24,572 bases of DNA, taken from NCBI GenBank assembly GCA_001655205.1, contig LPNZ01001855.1:1-24572 (forward strand), read 5' to 3'. A program made the position numbers and the translations under genes. Positions within the stretch are counted from its first letter, which is position 1; the number at the start of each line of letters is the position of its first letter. This document shows, piece by piece, positions 1 to 11,100 of this stretch. The stretch comes from Lenisia limosa (lineage: Eukaryota; Breviatea). The notes beneath the pieces were generated by a model. It was not told the origin of the DNA, searched no databases, and saw only the letters and a program-made list of their open reading frames with translations.

Positions 1-956
1 CATGCCTAAAACGGTAACTTCAGCAAAATTACTAAAAAAGGAAACTTGAACATAACTCACCTGGCATTGGTGGTGGTGGTGGTGGGCCTCCCATTCCTGA
101 AGAAGGTTATGGTTTACAAATTGAAATCAATAATTTGCTCGTCACAAACCTGGCATTGGAGGGGGAGGGGGAGGACCGCCAGACATTCCTGAAAGGGTTA
201 ATCACAGTATTTGAAATACTACACAAATCACCACATTAATAATAAATATTGTCTAAGCTTATGCTGTATCCACGCTATATTGCCTCAACAAACCTGGCAT
301 TGGAGGGGGAGGGGGAGGGCCGCCAGACATTCCTGTGTTATTAGCGAGAGCAACATATTGAAATGATTAATATTCGAAACAAACCAGGCATTGGCGGGGG
401 AGGAGGCGCGTTGACACCTAAGGTTTTTAATAAATGTGTGAATAAATAAACATAAGGTGTTGCGGCTTACCACCAGGGGGCATTGGGGGAGGTGGAGGGC
501 CATTGATACCTATATTATGAGTACAAATTGTAAATAACTAGGGCTACGGTCCCAAAAAAAAAGACTGAATTTCTCGATAAATTCTCAATAAATATCGATA
601 TTTTACCGGTCTTTTAACCGTAGGGAAGCCCTATCAATAACCTGGTCAAATATCAATAGGCCCAATCATTCTCCTACCTCCTGCGGGCATTGGGGGAGGG
701 GGGGGGCCGTTAATGCCTGGAACATTAAGTTCAGATGAGTTGAAGGAGGTTTTAAAAATGTGAATGTGGGAAGGACATTAAAAAAAAGGGGGTCATTTGA
801 TTGTGCAGCTTGGCATCCCATTCAAATAAATCTCAATACAACAAAAATGCGCCACCGTACCTCCAGCAGGCATGGGTGGCGGTGGTGGTCCGTTGATACC
901 TGAAGCCAGGTGAAAAACCTCCCAAAAGCCACGTGAGAACCCCTCCAATACCAACC
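1..956 (-). repeat. FH1 micro-exon array of the formin
   Basis: Seven complete mini-exons lie at 61-96, 150-188, 294-332, 385-417, 471-509, 678-716 and 861-899. An eighth begins at 5-1 at the window edge, and the longer exon 1121-956 ends with the same kind of unit. Each encodes one module of the form GINGPPPPPMPAG or GMSGGPPPPPPMPG, a profilin/SH3-type polyproline motif. Lengths are 36, 39, 39, 33, 39, 39 and 39 nt, all multiples of three. All begin and end in phase 1, so any unit can be skipped or duplicated without a frameshift. On the plus strand the array shows as G-rich blocks starting ctggcattgg or similar. Confidence 0.9.
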
Positions 957-3900
957 TCCAGAGGGCATGGGTGGTGGCGGCGGTCCTCCAGTTGCAGGTC
1001 CGGGCGGTCCTATACGGTCAATAGTTAGCATGTACAAACCGGCTGGTCGCGACTGCGCTTCCTTGAGGTCAGCACGAAGCTTATCCATTTCCTTAACTTG
1101 CTCCTTCAGCCTGTCAATCATCTTAAACGTCAGAATCTGCACAAAAGCCTAACCTTGACTTCTTCCTTCAGCTTCGGGATTTCAGCCGTATCTGCCTCAA
1201 GCTTCTTGACTACAAGGTCACAACCAAACAAGCAACAAACCTTGCTTCCTGAGCTCAGCAACAGGACCCAGACAGAAGCCGGCGACGGTCAGACCTGGCT
1301 CGGAGCCCGCCTCCACAAACACCGAAACTCCAGCTGCAACGTCAGCGGACAGAAAAGGCCCACCCTTGGCATCCTTGGCCAGGCTGAGCAGAGGGGGCGT
1401 ATCAGCTGCGATTCTCTGCAGGCTACCGGGGGGTGGTGGCACCTTTGTAGACACTTCTTCCTTCAGCGCTACAGTTGTCATAGAAACGCAAATCGTTGAT
1501 CAGAAATCAATAGGTAGAAAAATTAATCTGCAGTTCCATTGCAGAGAGGAGCACAACCAACCTAAGAACTCCTCTTCAACCTTGCTGCCTGTACCACTTG
1601 CGCTTGCAGTTTCAAGCTCCTTAATCCGTGCCTTAGCAGCCAGAATCTTCTCCTCTGCCACCTTATGCTTTTCCTCCATAGCCTTGGCACGTTGTTCCGA
1701 CTCTTCCGCCTCCTAAAGCATTATATTGTCCATGATTCAGTCAACGACAGCTGAATGAGGGCACTACCTTGGCCTTAGCCTGGAGGTCGGAGCTGGATGC
1801 GGATGTTGCGGCGGCGGCTGTAGCGGCCAGAGTAGCGGCTTGCTGGAGGGGGTCAACAACAGGCATTCCTTACCGATGCGTCTGATTGTGACTGTGAGAG
1901 TTCGGAAGTGAGTTTTTCCATTGTATTCTTTGTGGTTTGATGAGCGGTTTGTTCGGCTGTCAAACTAGAGGGTAAATTGCTGTTAGCCTCAGGCATACAG
2001 TGCACCAGATTCTTCGATTTTAGCATTAGCTCCAGCAAGTTCAGCCTTGAGAGATTCAATTTGAGTTTCGTGGGCCTGAAGTTGTGAAAACCGCCATATT
2101 TAGTCATGGATAAAGATGACCAGGAATCACCTCAAGCTTAGCCTTGGTCGCTTCCGCTTCAGCCAGCTGGGCTTTTGATGAAGACTCCATTGACGACTTG
2201 TGCTGAAGACGTCACAGGATAAAGGGGACTTACTTCAGCCTTGATGAGCAAGAGCTCCGCGTCAGCCACCTTCTTAGCTTCACGAAGGGCAACTGCTTCG
2301 CCTTGATTGTGAGATTGAAGACCGGCCCCAAAGGTTTGGTGATATCACATACCTTCGGCCTTTGCTTGGAGAGAGGCGGCGGCAGACAAACGGCCAGCAA
2401 GCGCATTGATTTTTTCTCGTGATTCCGAAGCCGCTTTCTAAGAGAGTAACTTCAAGAAAATAGCTAACACTTAAGCGTTTGACTTTGTCGGCTAAAAGCT
2501 CCATTTGTTCCCTTTCTTCAACTGCAAGTCCAAGTTCCTCACGAGAGAGGGAAATCTAAAAAGTAAAACCCAATAATACAAGAAGGTTTTCTTCACACAT
2601 CAAAACTCAAACTTATTAATAGTGTTTTACTTAAAAATGTAAATTTAAATAGGGGATTTTGGCCCACAGTTGGAGTATGCGAACAATATTTAAATAAATA
2701 AATAATTAAATATAAAAGACATACTACCTACCCCTTCTCCAGGCTGAATATTTTCAACACCCTTAGCAAGCTGGTGGATGAACGAGCTGCCAACTGACCA
2801 CCATTTCAAACTACAAAATGATGAAACTGTTCTTCATTCTTTCATTAACTAACACAATCATATTTGTTTTATTGGCTCCCCCCCCCCCCCNNNNNNNNNN
2901 NNNNNNNNNNNNNNNNNNNNNNNNNNNNNNNNNNNNNNNNNNNNNNNNNAAAAGATCAGCCTGAGGAGTAACAAAGAATAATAGAAAAGGCCAAGGGGCT
3001 ACAGAGAAAAACAACAATAATTATAATCAAAACAGTACCCTCCAACCTCCACATCACTGTCTGAAGAAGCAAGCTGTCCCAGGTAGTGGAGCAGTGCTTG
3101 AGGGTTTCTACAAAGATCAGACCAATTGAATCCCGCTTCATAACCAACCGAACATCAACGTCACTGACACCAATCATCTCTTCCATTATCTGGGCGTCCG
3201 TCTTGATTTCTTCACAGTATGAGTCGATCACGTTCAAGAAGTTGCCCTTCGCTACTGGACGGAGTTTCTGTTTCGTGAATGGTTTCCTTCAAGACACAAA
3301 CCTCCAAAATTTCGTCAATGCCAAGAAGGGTAAAGGACTGCCTGACGTGGCAACGGATATGAATATCGTCATTCGTATTTACGATTTCGTTGATGAGCGA
3401 GAGTGCGGTTTGCTGCACCATAGCATCGGAGGCGGACTTGAGTTGGAGGATAATGGACTGGAAACGGTGGCGATGGCCTCGGACTTGTTGCAGGTTCTCA
3501 AAAGCTTTTACAATCAAACTGAAGAATAAGTCCCAAGCATAGGGAAAGCCCATTCACATACCTTTGCCCATACGGCAACTGGCAAATGACAGCAAGGAAC
3601 TCAGAAACAAAGCACTGGTCTTTGCTGGGCCCGATGTCGTGTAACAGCGCAAGAGTTCGGATAATGTCGGGGCTTACCATCACTGCATCAATACCAATCT
3701 TGTATAATTAGTACCGAATAATATATGAATAGCGTCTCTCTCACTTGATTGTTCATCAACTGGAAAACACAATGAGTGATTGCCGAAAGCATCTCAAAAT
3801 CTTCGTGAGTTTTGCTGCAAAGTAAACCAACAAAAAGGTCTTCACGCCACTAAGAAACGGTCCTTAACCCCTCAAACGCAATTCGCCGTTCATGTTTCTG

Positions 3901-4544
3901 CATGAGACTTGTGAGAAGCCCCAGGCCGTCAAGCTCAAGGAATCGGTTGACCCATGTCATGGTGCGCGAGTGCAGCGCAACCTTTTGGATATTACCATTC
4001 ATCCCAAAACATTCCCAAAGTATATAAAAATCCCTTGGTATATGCAGTGGACCTGCTTAGTTGCAAACCTTCAAGTTGATTAGATGGTCAAGGGTACACT
4101 CAGCCCTGATATGTTGGACATAGAACTCGGGTGGGGAAATCTTCTGAGCCTGGCTTGCGTCATTCAATTAGCTCGCAAATGTAATCAACATGAAGGCAAA
4201 AGAAAAAAGATATCTCAGGGCTGACCTCAGGTTCATGTAGAGACAAGATTTTCCATTTCTGTTCCGGAGGCATCTTCATCATTGTCTCTAACTTCTCTCC
4301 TTTGACATTGAGCTCCTCCTACATTCATAAGACCCCCTCAACGGAAAATCAAGGACAATTTACAACACATTCATCACAGATAGCAGACCACGAAGGCCTT
4401 GAAACGTGCTTCCAGCTCTTCAATTGGGGGCATTTCAGGTCCATCACCATCGACTCTATGATAGTTATTTTCGTGAAAGAGAAACTGCGATACAAACTCT
4501 TGAAAATCTCCCTTCTTCTTCTTTTTTCTATTAAAAAGGGGCAT
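1..4544 (-). CDS. Diaphanous-related formin, N-terminal part (FH2 off the left edge)
   Basis: Actin-nucleating formin regulated by Rho-family GTPases. Start ATG at 4544 (MPLFNRKKKKKGDFQEFVSQ). Exon 2 (4318-4226) carries a GBD-like stretch around MMKMPPEQKWKILSLHEPE. Exons down to about 3040 give the armadillo/FH3 region, with landmarks TWVNRFLELDGLGLL, QTALSLINEIVN and NPQALLHYLGQLASSDSD. Gap 2891-2949 interrupts the gene; coding resumes about 2808 with KGVENIQPGEG. A long Ala/Glu/Lys-rich coiled coil follows in exons from about 2556 to 956 (KAASESREKINALAGRLSAA, MIDRLKEQVKEMDKLRADL), then the FH1 micro-exons. Introns are mostly 30-60 nt, and the split into frames is explained by splicing. 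The actin-binding FH2 and any DAD tail would lie beyond position 1. The family call is firm. Exact borders between 1155 and 1500 are uncertain. Confidence 0.88.
540..632. repeat. MITE-like inverted repeat in a formin intron
   Basis: The ends agggctacggt (540-550) and accgtagggaagccct (617-632) are imperfect inverted copies; the right arm carries a 5-nt insertion in the match. The interior is AT-rich and contains ataaattctcaataaat (577-593), which recurs exactly at 4691-4707. The element sits in the 168-nt intron between two FH1 mini-exons, one of the longer introns of the array. No transposase is encoded. It may be a small non-autonomous element, but that is inference. Confidence 0.45.
1218..1481 (-). 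other. Uncertain formin segment between coiled coil and FH1
   Basis: An 87-codon stretch is open here within the formin transcript. It starts with LKEEVSTKV, which looks like a coiled-coil edge, and ends with VAELRKQG, which fits the next coiled-coil exon at about 1154-1219. The middle is Gly/Pro/Val-rich (for example SVFVEAGSEPGLTVAGF) and unlike the heptads on either side. It may be a true linker exon, or one or two introns may be hidden inside it, since several GT and AG pairs are available. I could not decide by eye. Confidence 0.4.
2891..2949. other. Assembly gap inside the formin
   Basis: A run of N preceded by a run of 12 C at 2879-2890. The exon joining the FH3 region to the segment at about 2808 is lost or partly lost here, so the protein cannot be joined across it. 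Confidence 0.95.
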
Positions 4545-4868
4545 GGTGAACGAATGGAAGCCTAGACTCCCAAATAACGCTTTAAAAGACCCTTTGTTTC
4601 TGTTATGCTATTACCAAGTTTGTTAATCTAATACATTTATATATTGCAACAACCTTGTGATATCTTGGATAGATCAAGAAAAAAAGGAGCATAAATTCTC
4701 AATAAATTTTCGATAATTTTCGAAATAATAATGTGTGTTTTGTTTGGTCTTTTGGTCAAGCTATTGCTGGTAAACGTGTCTCGTTGTAGCTAACTGTAGG
4801 GAAAAGGTATAAGAAAGGTTGTAATTGTTGAAAATTGAAAAGGTGTGAACCCCCACTTGCTTAGTAAA
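4545..4868. promoter_or_regulatory. Shared divergent 5' region of formin and CstF-77
   Basis: 324 bp lie between two start codons that point away from each other, so both promoters must lie here or overlap the 5' exons. It is AT-rich and holds the 17-mer ataaattctcaataaat at 4691-4707, also found at 577-593. No TATA box can be assigned with confidence. Confidence 0.5.
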
Positions 4869-7762
4869 ATGGCCTTTCCGCCTCAAACACAGGATAGTAG
4901 TGCAGTAAAGGGTATTTCTGGCTCGTCTACAGCTCCCACTGTTCAACAGCACCAGTCTTATTGTGATGAACTTTTGGAAAGAAATAAGGTATGAAAGAAT
5001 AGGAATGTCTTTCAATAATACGCTTGTATAAATATAATATGTTTTTTTAGTCTGCACCATGGGACAGAAGAGTGTGGATACAACTCCTGCAGCTTTTGCC
5101 GAAATTGAAGGTCTCGCAAGCCAGACCTATTGCACAGAGTGCCACCGAGAGATTCCCTGGTTCAAGTTTTGCGTAGGTCTATGAAATGTCGTTGACTATA
5201 TAGCTGGTCAGCATTAATTAATCTTGAAGCGGAAGCAGGTAACCACGCAGAGATTGTCTCCATTTTCAATAAAGTGTTGAGAGGTCGGTTGAGATTACAC
5301 TATAATACCCCCCCCCCCCNNNNNNNNNNNNNNNNNNNNNNNNNNNNNNNNNNNNNNNNNNNNNNNNNNNNNNNNNNNNNNNNNNNNNNNNNNNNNNNNN
5401 NNNNNNNNNNNNNNACAAGTCAGGAACCGCTGATGGAAGAGAAGCTCTTGAAGAAGCTTTCAAGGTACATAGCTACTCACATATTAACTTCCTCCAGATT
5501 GCACTGAAGTCAGTCGGAACTGATGTTCGGTCCGGACCTATTTGGAAGTCGTATCTTGTGTTCCTTAATACGGCTGATGCGGACAACCCACGTATGGAGT
5601 CTATCAAGAACAGCTTCATCCGAAAAACCTACCAGAAAGCCATTTCTATCCCGCACAATGCGGTTGAGGAAATTTGGAGAGACTATGACCTTTTTGAAAA
5701 CAAGCAGGATCCTACCCTGGTATGTTGCTTGAAATTGGCCTTAACATTCAGGCACGGGGGCTGATTTCTTCTCATAGTGGAAAATATACAGCTGCTCGCC
5801 AAGTCTTGCGCCAACGTATATCACTTCAATCCGTAAGCTTTAATATTGTCCATACTTGGCTAATTCTCAGGACCTTAACGCCGACCTCCTTGCGATTCCA
5901 CCAGGACTGACTAAAGAAGTTGATTCACAGCAGGTTTGTCGATGATTGGAGGAGTGACCTTGCAGCTTGCTCTTTGGAGGCGGCTTGTGCAGTATGAGCT
6001 GACTAACCCGCTCAATGTTGACCAAGATATTGTTAACACTCGCGTCATACTTCTGTACAACCAGTGTCTTTCAAGCTTTAGACACTACCCTCATATTTGG
6101 TTTGTGGTATACAGCCAACATTTGTTGTTGACTGTTTAGGTTTGAGCTTGCATCCTTCGTTGAAAATAATTCCAAAAATAAGGAAGCTGATACGATCGCT
6201 GTGTTCAAGCGGTAATCGGGAGCGGGTCATTGTAATTAATTCAACGAAATCAAACTAATTTTCCACAGTGCTGCAATTGCTCTTCCCAAAACTCCTGTGA
6301 TTCATTTCAAACTGGCAGACTTGTTGGATAACAAAAAAGAAAGAAAAGTGGGGAGTTGTTCTTTGGCAATGTCGTTTTGTTCGTGTCTTAGTCTCTAGGA
6401 AGCTCTAGAAGTTTACGAAGATTTGATTAAACAATTTGAAAAGGTAGGAATTGACAAAAGCTATGGCTCACCAATTAGAAGGAAGATGTCCCTCCAGTTG
6501 TCTTGACCCAAATGATGCGTTTCATTCGGCGCACTGAAGGAATTCAACCTGCCAGGAAAGCATTCCTTCGTTTCAAAAACGAATACGAAATTGCTCCGTT
6601 ATTTGTAGAAGGTGCTCGAATTGAAGCTTATGTAAACAACAGTCACAAGGTTAGTTTTCTTTAAAGAAGTCTAGTTGTATTCCTTTATTCCATTGTTTCA
6701 CCAATTAGGCTGCAATTAATCTCTATGAGCTTGGGTTACAAACTCACCCACAAGACCCCTCTATAGCAATCGCCTATTGTGATTTCCTTGTTCACCTCAA
6801 TGTTGGCCTCTTCGCCTGATATCTCTCACATTCCAGGATCCAACTAACACTCGCACTGTTTTTGAAAGAGTAATCACATCAGTCCCTCCTGAAAAGGTAG
6901 CGTTTCTATTCTGTATTGTTATCCCCCAGGCAAGGGAGCTTTGGTCGCAGTACGTGACATTTGAGGCGTCTGCATGCAGTGATCTGGTCATTGTCGACAA
7001 AGTTGTCAAGCGTCTCCGTGATGATGACACTACAGTGGGTAAATGGTCGTCTTTTAATTCCGCAGACCTCCGCTTCTTTCTATGCAAACCTCGATCGATA
7101 CCGCACAGGGCCGAATTGGCCTGTTTTAGCTTCCGAACTTACCTTGCTTGAAAACAAAGTGGTAAGTCAGGGTCTATTTCAGCCTTCTTTGCGTTGATGT
7201 TCACGAAACAGTCATTCAGAGATGCGCCAGCCTCTAAGAAGAACTCCTCCAAGGCACCAGTCTGGGCCGGACCGGTGCCGGACCTTGGTCTCTTTAAGGT
7301 GAGACAAGGTTGCTGCTTATTGATTGTCTAGGTCTTCACACCGATGCCCCTTGAAACTCCTGCACCTCCTGGAGCAACAGCTCTTAGAGATAGTGGGTTT
7401 TGTCACCCCCTTTTTTATTTATTTATTATTTATTTATTATTACCTAGGTACGAAGGAAATTCCCTTTGGAGATAGTAGCTGTCTTTCTTTGGTTTCAGCC
7501 CTCCTGACAACTCTCCCTTGCGCAATCAAATATAAAGGTGCAGTAGTGGAATTATTGAGCTTGTCACTTGTGTTCCGAATCTCACACAACAGGTCCGTCA
7601 GCTGACCCCGACAGCGTCATGGCTTCTCTAAACAACTTCCCAATTCCCCTGAAGAACCAAGTGACGGAAGGGGTATGTTTTTCTTTGGGATACTAATCAT
7701 CACAGGATGCAACGCTTGCTCAGGCCTTGGACGCCAGCAGACGAGGACAATGGGTTAGTTGA
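4869..7762 (+). CDS. CSTF3: CstF-77 homologue (cleavage stimulation factor subunit 3)
   Basis: Scaffold of the nuclear mRNA 3'-end cleavage and polyadenylation machinery; binds CstF-64 and CstF-50 in animals, and is Rna14 in yeast. The product is a row of HAT repeats. The start at 4869 opens exon 1 (MAFPPQTQDSS...). Exons, as read: 4869-4988, 5051-5172, 5204 to about 5281, then gap 5320-5414, 5415-5464, 5498-5719, 5752-5832, 5871-5933, 5966-6099, 6140-6211, 6269-6347, 6399-6443, 6479-6649, 6709-6801, 6837-6896, 6930-7034, 7065-7161, 7212-7298, then smaller exons to a TGA at 7760-7762. Family hallmarks include GPIWKSYLVFL, HNAVEEIWRDYDLFE, PLNVDQDIVNTRVILLYNQC, YPHIWFE and APLFVEGARIEAYVNNSHKA. 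A Pro-rich tail (PVWAGPVPDLGLFK) follows the repeats. One HAT repeat is damaged by the gap. Confidence 0.9.
5320..5414. other. Assembly gap inside CstF-77
   Basis: 95 N preceded by a run of 12 C (5308-5319). It falls between the exon starting at 5204 (WSALINLEAEAG) and the exon ending at 5464 (KSGTADGREALEEAFK), so part of a HAT repeat may be missing. Confidence 0.95.
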
Positions 7763-8125
7763 TTTTTTTCTGGTAATTCTGACATTTTAGCCGGGTAGAC
7801 GGCATTTCTAATGGTGTTTCTTCACGATGTAATATTATTCTATTTTTTTCTTTGAACGAAGAGGTCACAGTCACAAGTCTTTCTTACCCACCCTGAATTT
7901 CAAACCCAATAATGCTTAGTATTGTTGAACTATAAGTTCTTTGCAACCAGTATTGTGAAATGAAGTCCTTGATTGCATGTGCATCAGGCCACAGGCCGGA
8001 CTAGAAAAACGGCGTGTAACCAGAAAAATCTTTTGAAATTCGAAATTCGAAATTATAAAAAAATTGGATTAGAAGATCAGTAGCTTAATAGCAAAAAGAG
8101 TTCAGAGGGTAAGAGGCAAATCAGA
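7763..8125. other. Intergenic region between CstF-77 and the CoADR-rhodanese gene
   Basis: 363 bp with no supportable gene. It should contain the 3' end of CstF-77 and the promoter of the next gene. A short tandem of gaaattc units sits near 8035-8052, and the sequence is AT-rich. No RNA gene is recognised. Confidence 0.6.
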
Positions 8126-11100
8126 ATGTTATCTGCATTGAGATTGATGCCAGCAAGGGCGTTGGCCCGAACATTTTCGTCGTCACTGACAAACCTCACT
8201 AAGGTCGTTGTCGTTGGGGGGTAGGCTTATTTATTGCCCCAAATGTTTGTCACAACCACTATAGCGTTGCTGGTGGTGCATCTGCTGCTGCAAAGGCAAG
8301 GCGTCAAGATGAAAGCGCGGAAATCGTCATGTTTGAGAAGGGCAAATACGTTTCCTGTATGAGAGAAGTTATTCGTGCTCTATTAACGAGATTCCTTTGA
8401 TTATATCACCACATTTTCCTAAGTTATGGTTCGCATTCCATTGAAACCCACTCCTCCTGCTCTCTTCTGACCATTTAGTTGCAAATTGTAAGAAGGCGAA
8501 GGGCAGAAAACAGCGAAAAATGAAAGGAGGGAAAAGTTCTTCTTTGTTTCCCTTGAACTAATCCATTTAGGTGGCCTTCCAATGTACATTGGCAAAGTTA
8601 TCAAGGTGAGCGGAAAGAGCAAATTTAAAGATCAGGAGAGGTCTTTTTAGACAGAGTTGGGTTTTGACTCCTGCAATGAAACTGCTTCAGAAATCGAACG
8701 TAACACATCAGGACCGCTCGTCTCTCTTCCTTCAGACTCCCGGCTCTTTCTGGGATCGGTTCCGAGTTGATGTTCGAGTTGAAACCGAAGTAACCAAAAT
8801 TGACCGAGGTTTGTGAATGGATATGGTGAGTGAAATGGTGTATTGTTGTATCTGGTATCTGGCCGAAAGCACAACTTCGTAAATTGTAAAAAAAAATAAT
8901 ACCAAATTGCTTAATGACAAACTGGTGGAATACTCAAGAAAACATCTCAATGCAAGCATTTTAAACCCCAAATTCTCAATTTTCCTTTTTGGAAAGTAAT
9001 GTAACATTGCAGAGAACAAAGCAGTTCATTGGATCCGTGGTGAGGAGTCTGGTACTGAGGATTATGACAAACTCATCCTCTCTCCTGGTAAGATAGTGTG
9101 ATTAGTATGACAAACAGGCGCATCGGCTATTATGCCGCCTGTCCCGGGTGCAGATGCACCAAATGTCTTCACTGTCAAGGTTTGTTTACCGAAGTATCAG
9201 TAACATAACCATCAGACTGTCCCTGACACCGACCGTATTAAGGCATTCCTGAAGGGGCGTGAAATTAAAAACGTCACTGTCATTGGTGGCGGCTTTATTG
9301 GTAGGTTACAAGCCATAGTAAAAACAAATTATGACCGAGGGATAATGTGACACAGAATGTGTCTTTTGTTTAAATTCATCAGATGCAACCAAGGCCGATA
9401 TGAAATATGTGTGTCGAGTCTGTCTTGATTCAATCCCTCTTCTGACTATTTTTTAAAATTTTGAGACTTTATTCAAGAAAAACAATTCTTACTCTAGCTT
9501 GCTCTATCTGACGCTCCAGGATTAGAGTCAGTTGAATCGTTCCACCATCTTGGAGCTAAGGTCACAGTAGTTGAGAAAATGGACCATCTTTTGCCAAACT
9601 TCGACGCTGACATGGCCTGGCCGGTAAGAATCATGAGGCCTGACGATTTAGATGTCGGAATGGCTTCGCCATCACAACGTCGATGTGATTACAGGTATGC
9701 TCTTATTGATAGTTACTGACAATCAGGAGACGGTGTTGCTGAGTTTAACACAGAGGAAGAGCATGGTGGCATTGCTGAAAGGTAACAACTCCAGTGCTGG
9801 CTTATATTTTAGCATCCGTCTTGAGTCCGGGAAAGAGATCGAATGTGACCTTGTCATCGCTGCTATTGGAGTGCGCCCCACCACCAAGCTGGCTATTGAT
9901 GCTGGTCTTGAAATCGGCCCTTCTGGTGGAGTTCGTGTCAACAGCAGACAACAAAGCAGCGGTTTGCAAGTGTTGATATGAGGGAGTAACCAAGTAGACC
10001 CAGACATCTTTATCGCAGGAGACATTTCAGAAGTTCAACATCTTGTATCTAAACAGCCCACTCGCTTAGCTCTTGCCGGTCCTGCCAACAAGCAAGGTAT
10101 TTTTCAACACGCCAAACTGCCAATTGTGCGCCAACACCACATTCATTGTATCAGGACGTGTTGCTGGAGCGAATGCAGTTGGGGGTGACATGGAGTTCCA
10201 TGGTGCCATTGGAACAGGTGCCGTGCAGGTGATGGGGCTTACAGCCGCCTCTACTGGCCTCAATGAACGGGACTGCAAGCGCCACGGTATTGACTATGAG
10301 GTTTGTAGCGCTTCAGCTTGATTTTTCTCATGACAGGTTATTCTTCTTCACCCCGCTGACCACGCGACCTACTACCCTGGGTCGCAGCTTATTGACATGA
10401 AGCTTTTGAGCGAAAAGGAAACTGGTCGAATTCTTGGAGCGCAGGTTTGTTGATTTCTCATCGACCTGATCATTCTAGCTTATTGGAACCCAAGGAGTGG
10501 ACAAGAGATGTGATGTTTTCGCTACAGCCATTGCCGGTTTGGCTGAAAACTGGTTTATCTTTCTTTTCATGTGAAAAGAGAAATAGTAACGATGACAGGG
10601 AACATGACTGTATATGATTTGGAACAGCTTGACCTTGCCTATTGTCCACAGGTCTTTGGGTGAATAGTGTTATGCTGATTACCAAATATTTGTCATTTAT
10701 ATCATATCAACAACATAAAAATATCAGGGAAAACCCAAAGATTACTGTTCATTAACTGCGTAGATTGGTTCAGCAAAGGACCCTGCGATGATCGCTGGCT
10801 ACTGCGCTGCCAACTCTCTGAGAGGATTGGTGGGCTACCTCAAAATGCCTATCCACCCTAATCCTAACACTTTGACCTTTTAGCATCACCCCATCACTCC
10901 TGAGGGGCTCCACAATCTTCTTCATGGAAATGAGTTCAAGGACATGCAACTTATTGACGTCCGAACATATGGTGAAGCAGACGTCTCACAGGTTGGTGTC
11001 CAATGGTGCACATTGTGTTAACCTTAGATTCTCGGAACAACTCACACCTTGCCGCTTGACAGTCTGCGTGAACTTGTACAGCATCTTGACCCCGAGGTTT

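Noticed and set aside
61-900. Regular G-rich blocks that look like a CRISPR or minisatellite array
   Set aside because: Blocks are in-frame polyproline exons bounded by GT/AG sites, and the spacers are introns of uneven length; no CRISPR features.
1098-1716. Plus-strand ORFs over the formin coiled coil
   Set aside because: Shadows of minus-strand exons; Ser/Leu-rich with no recognisable domain.
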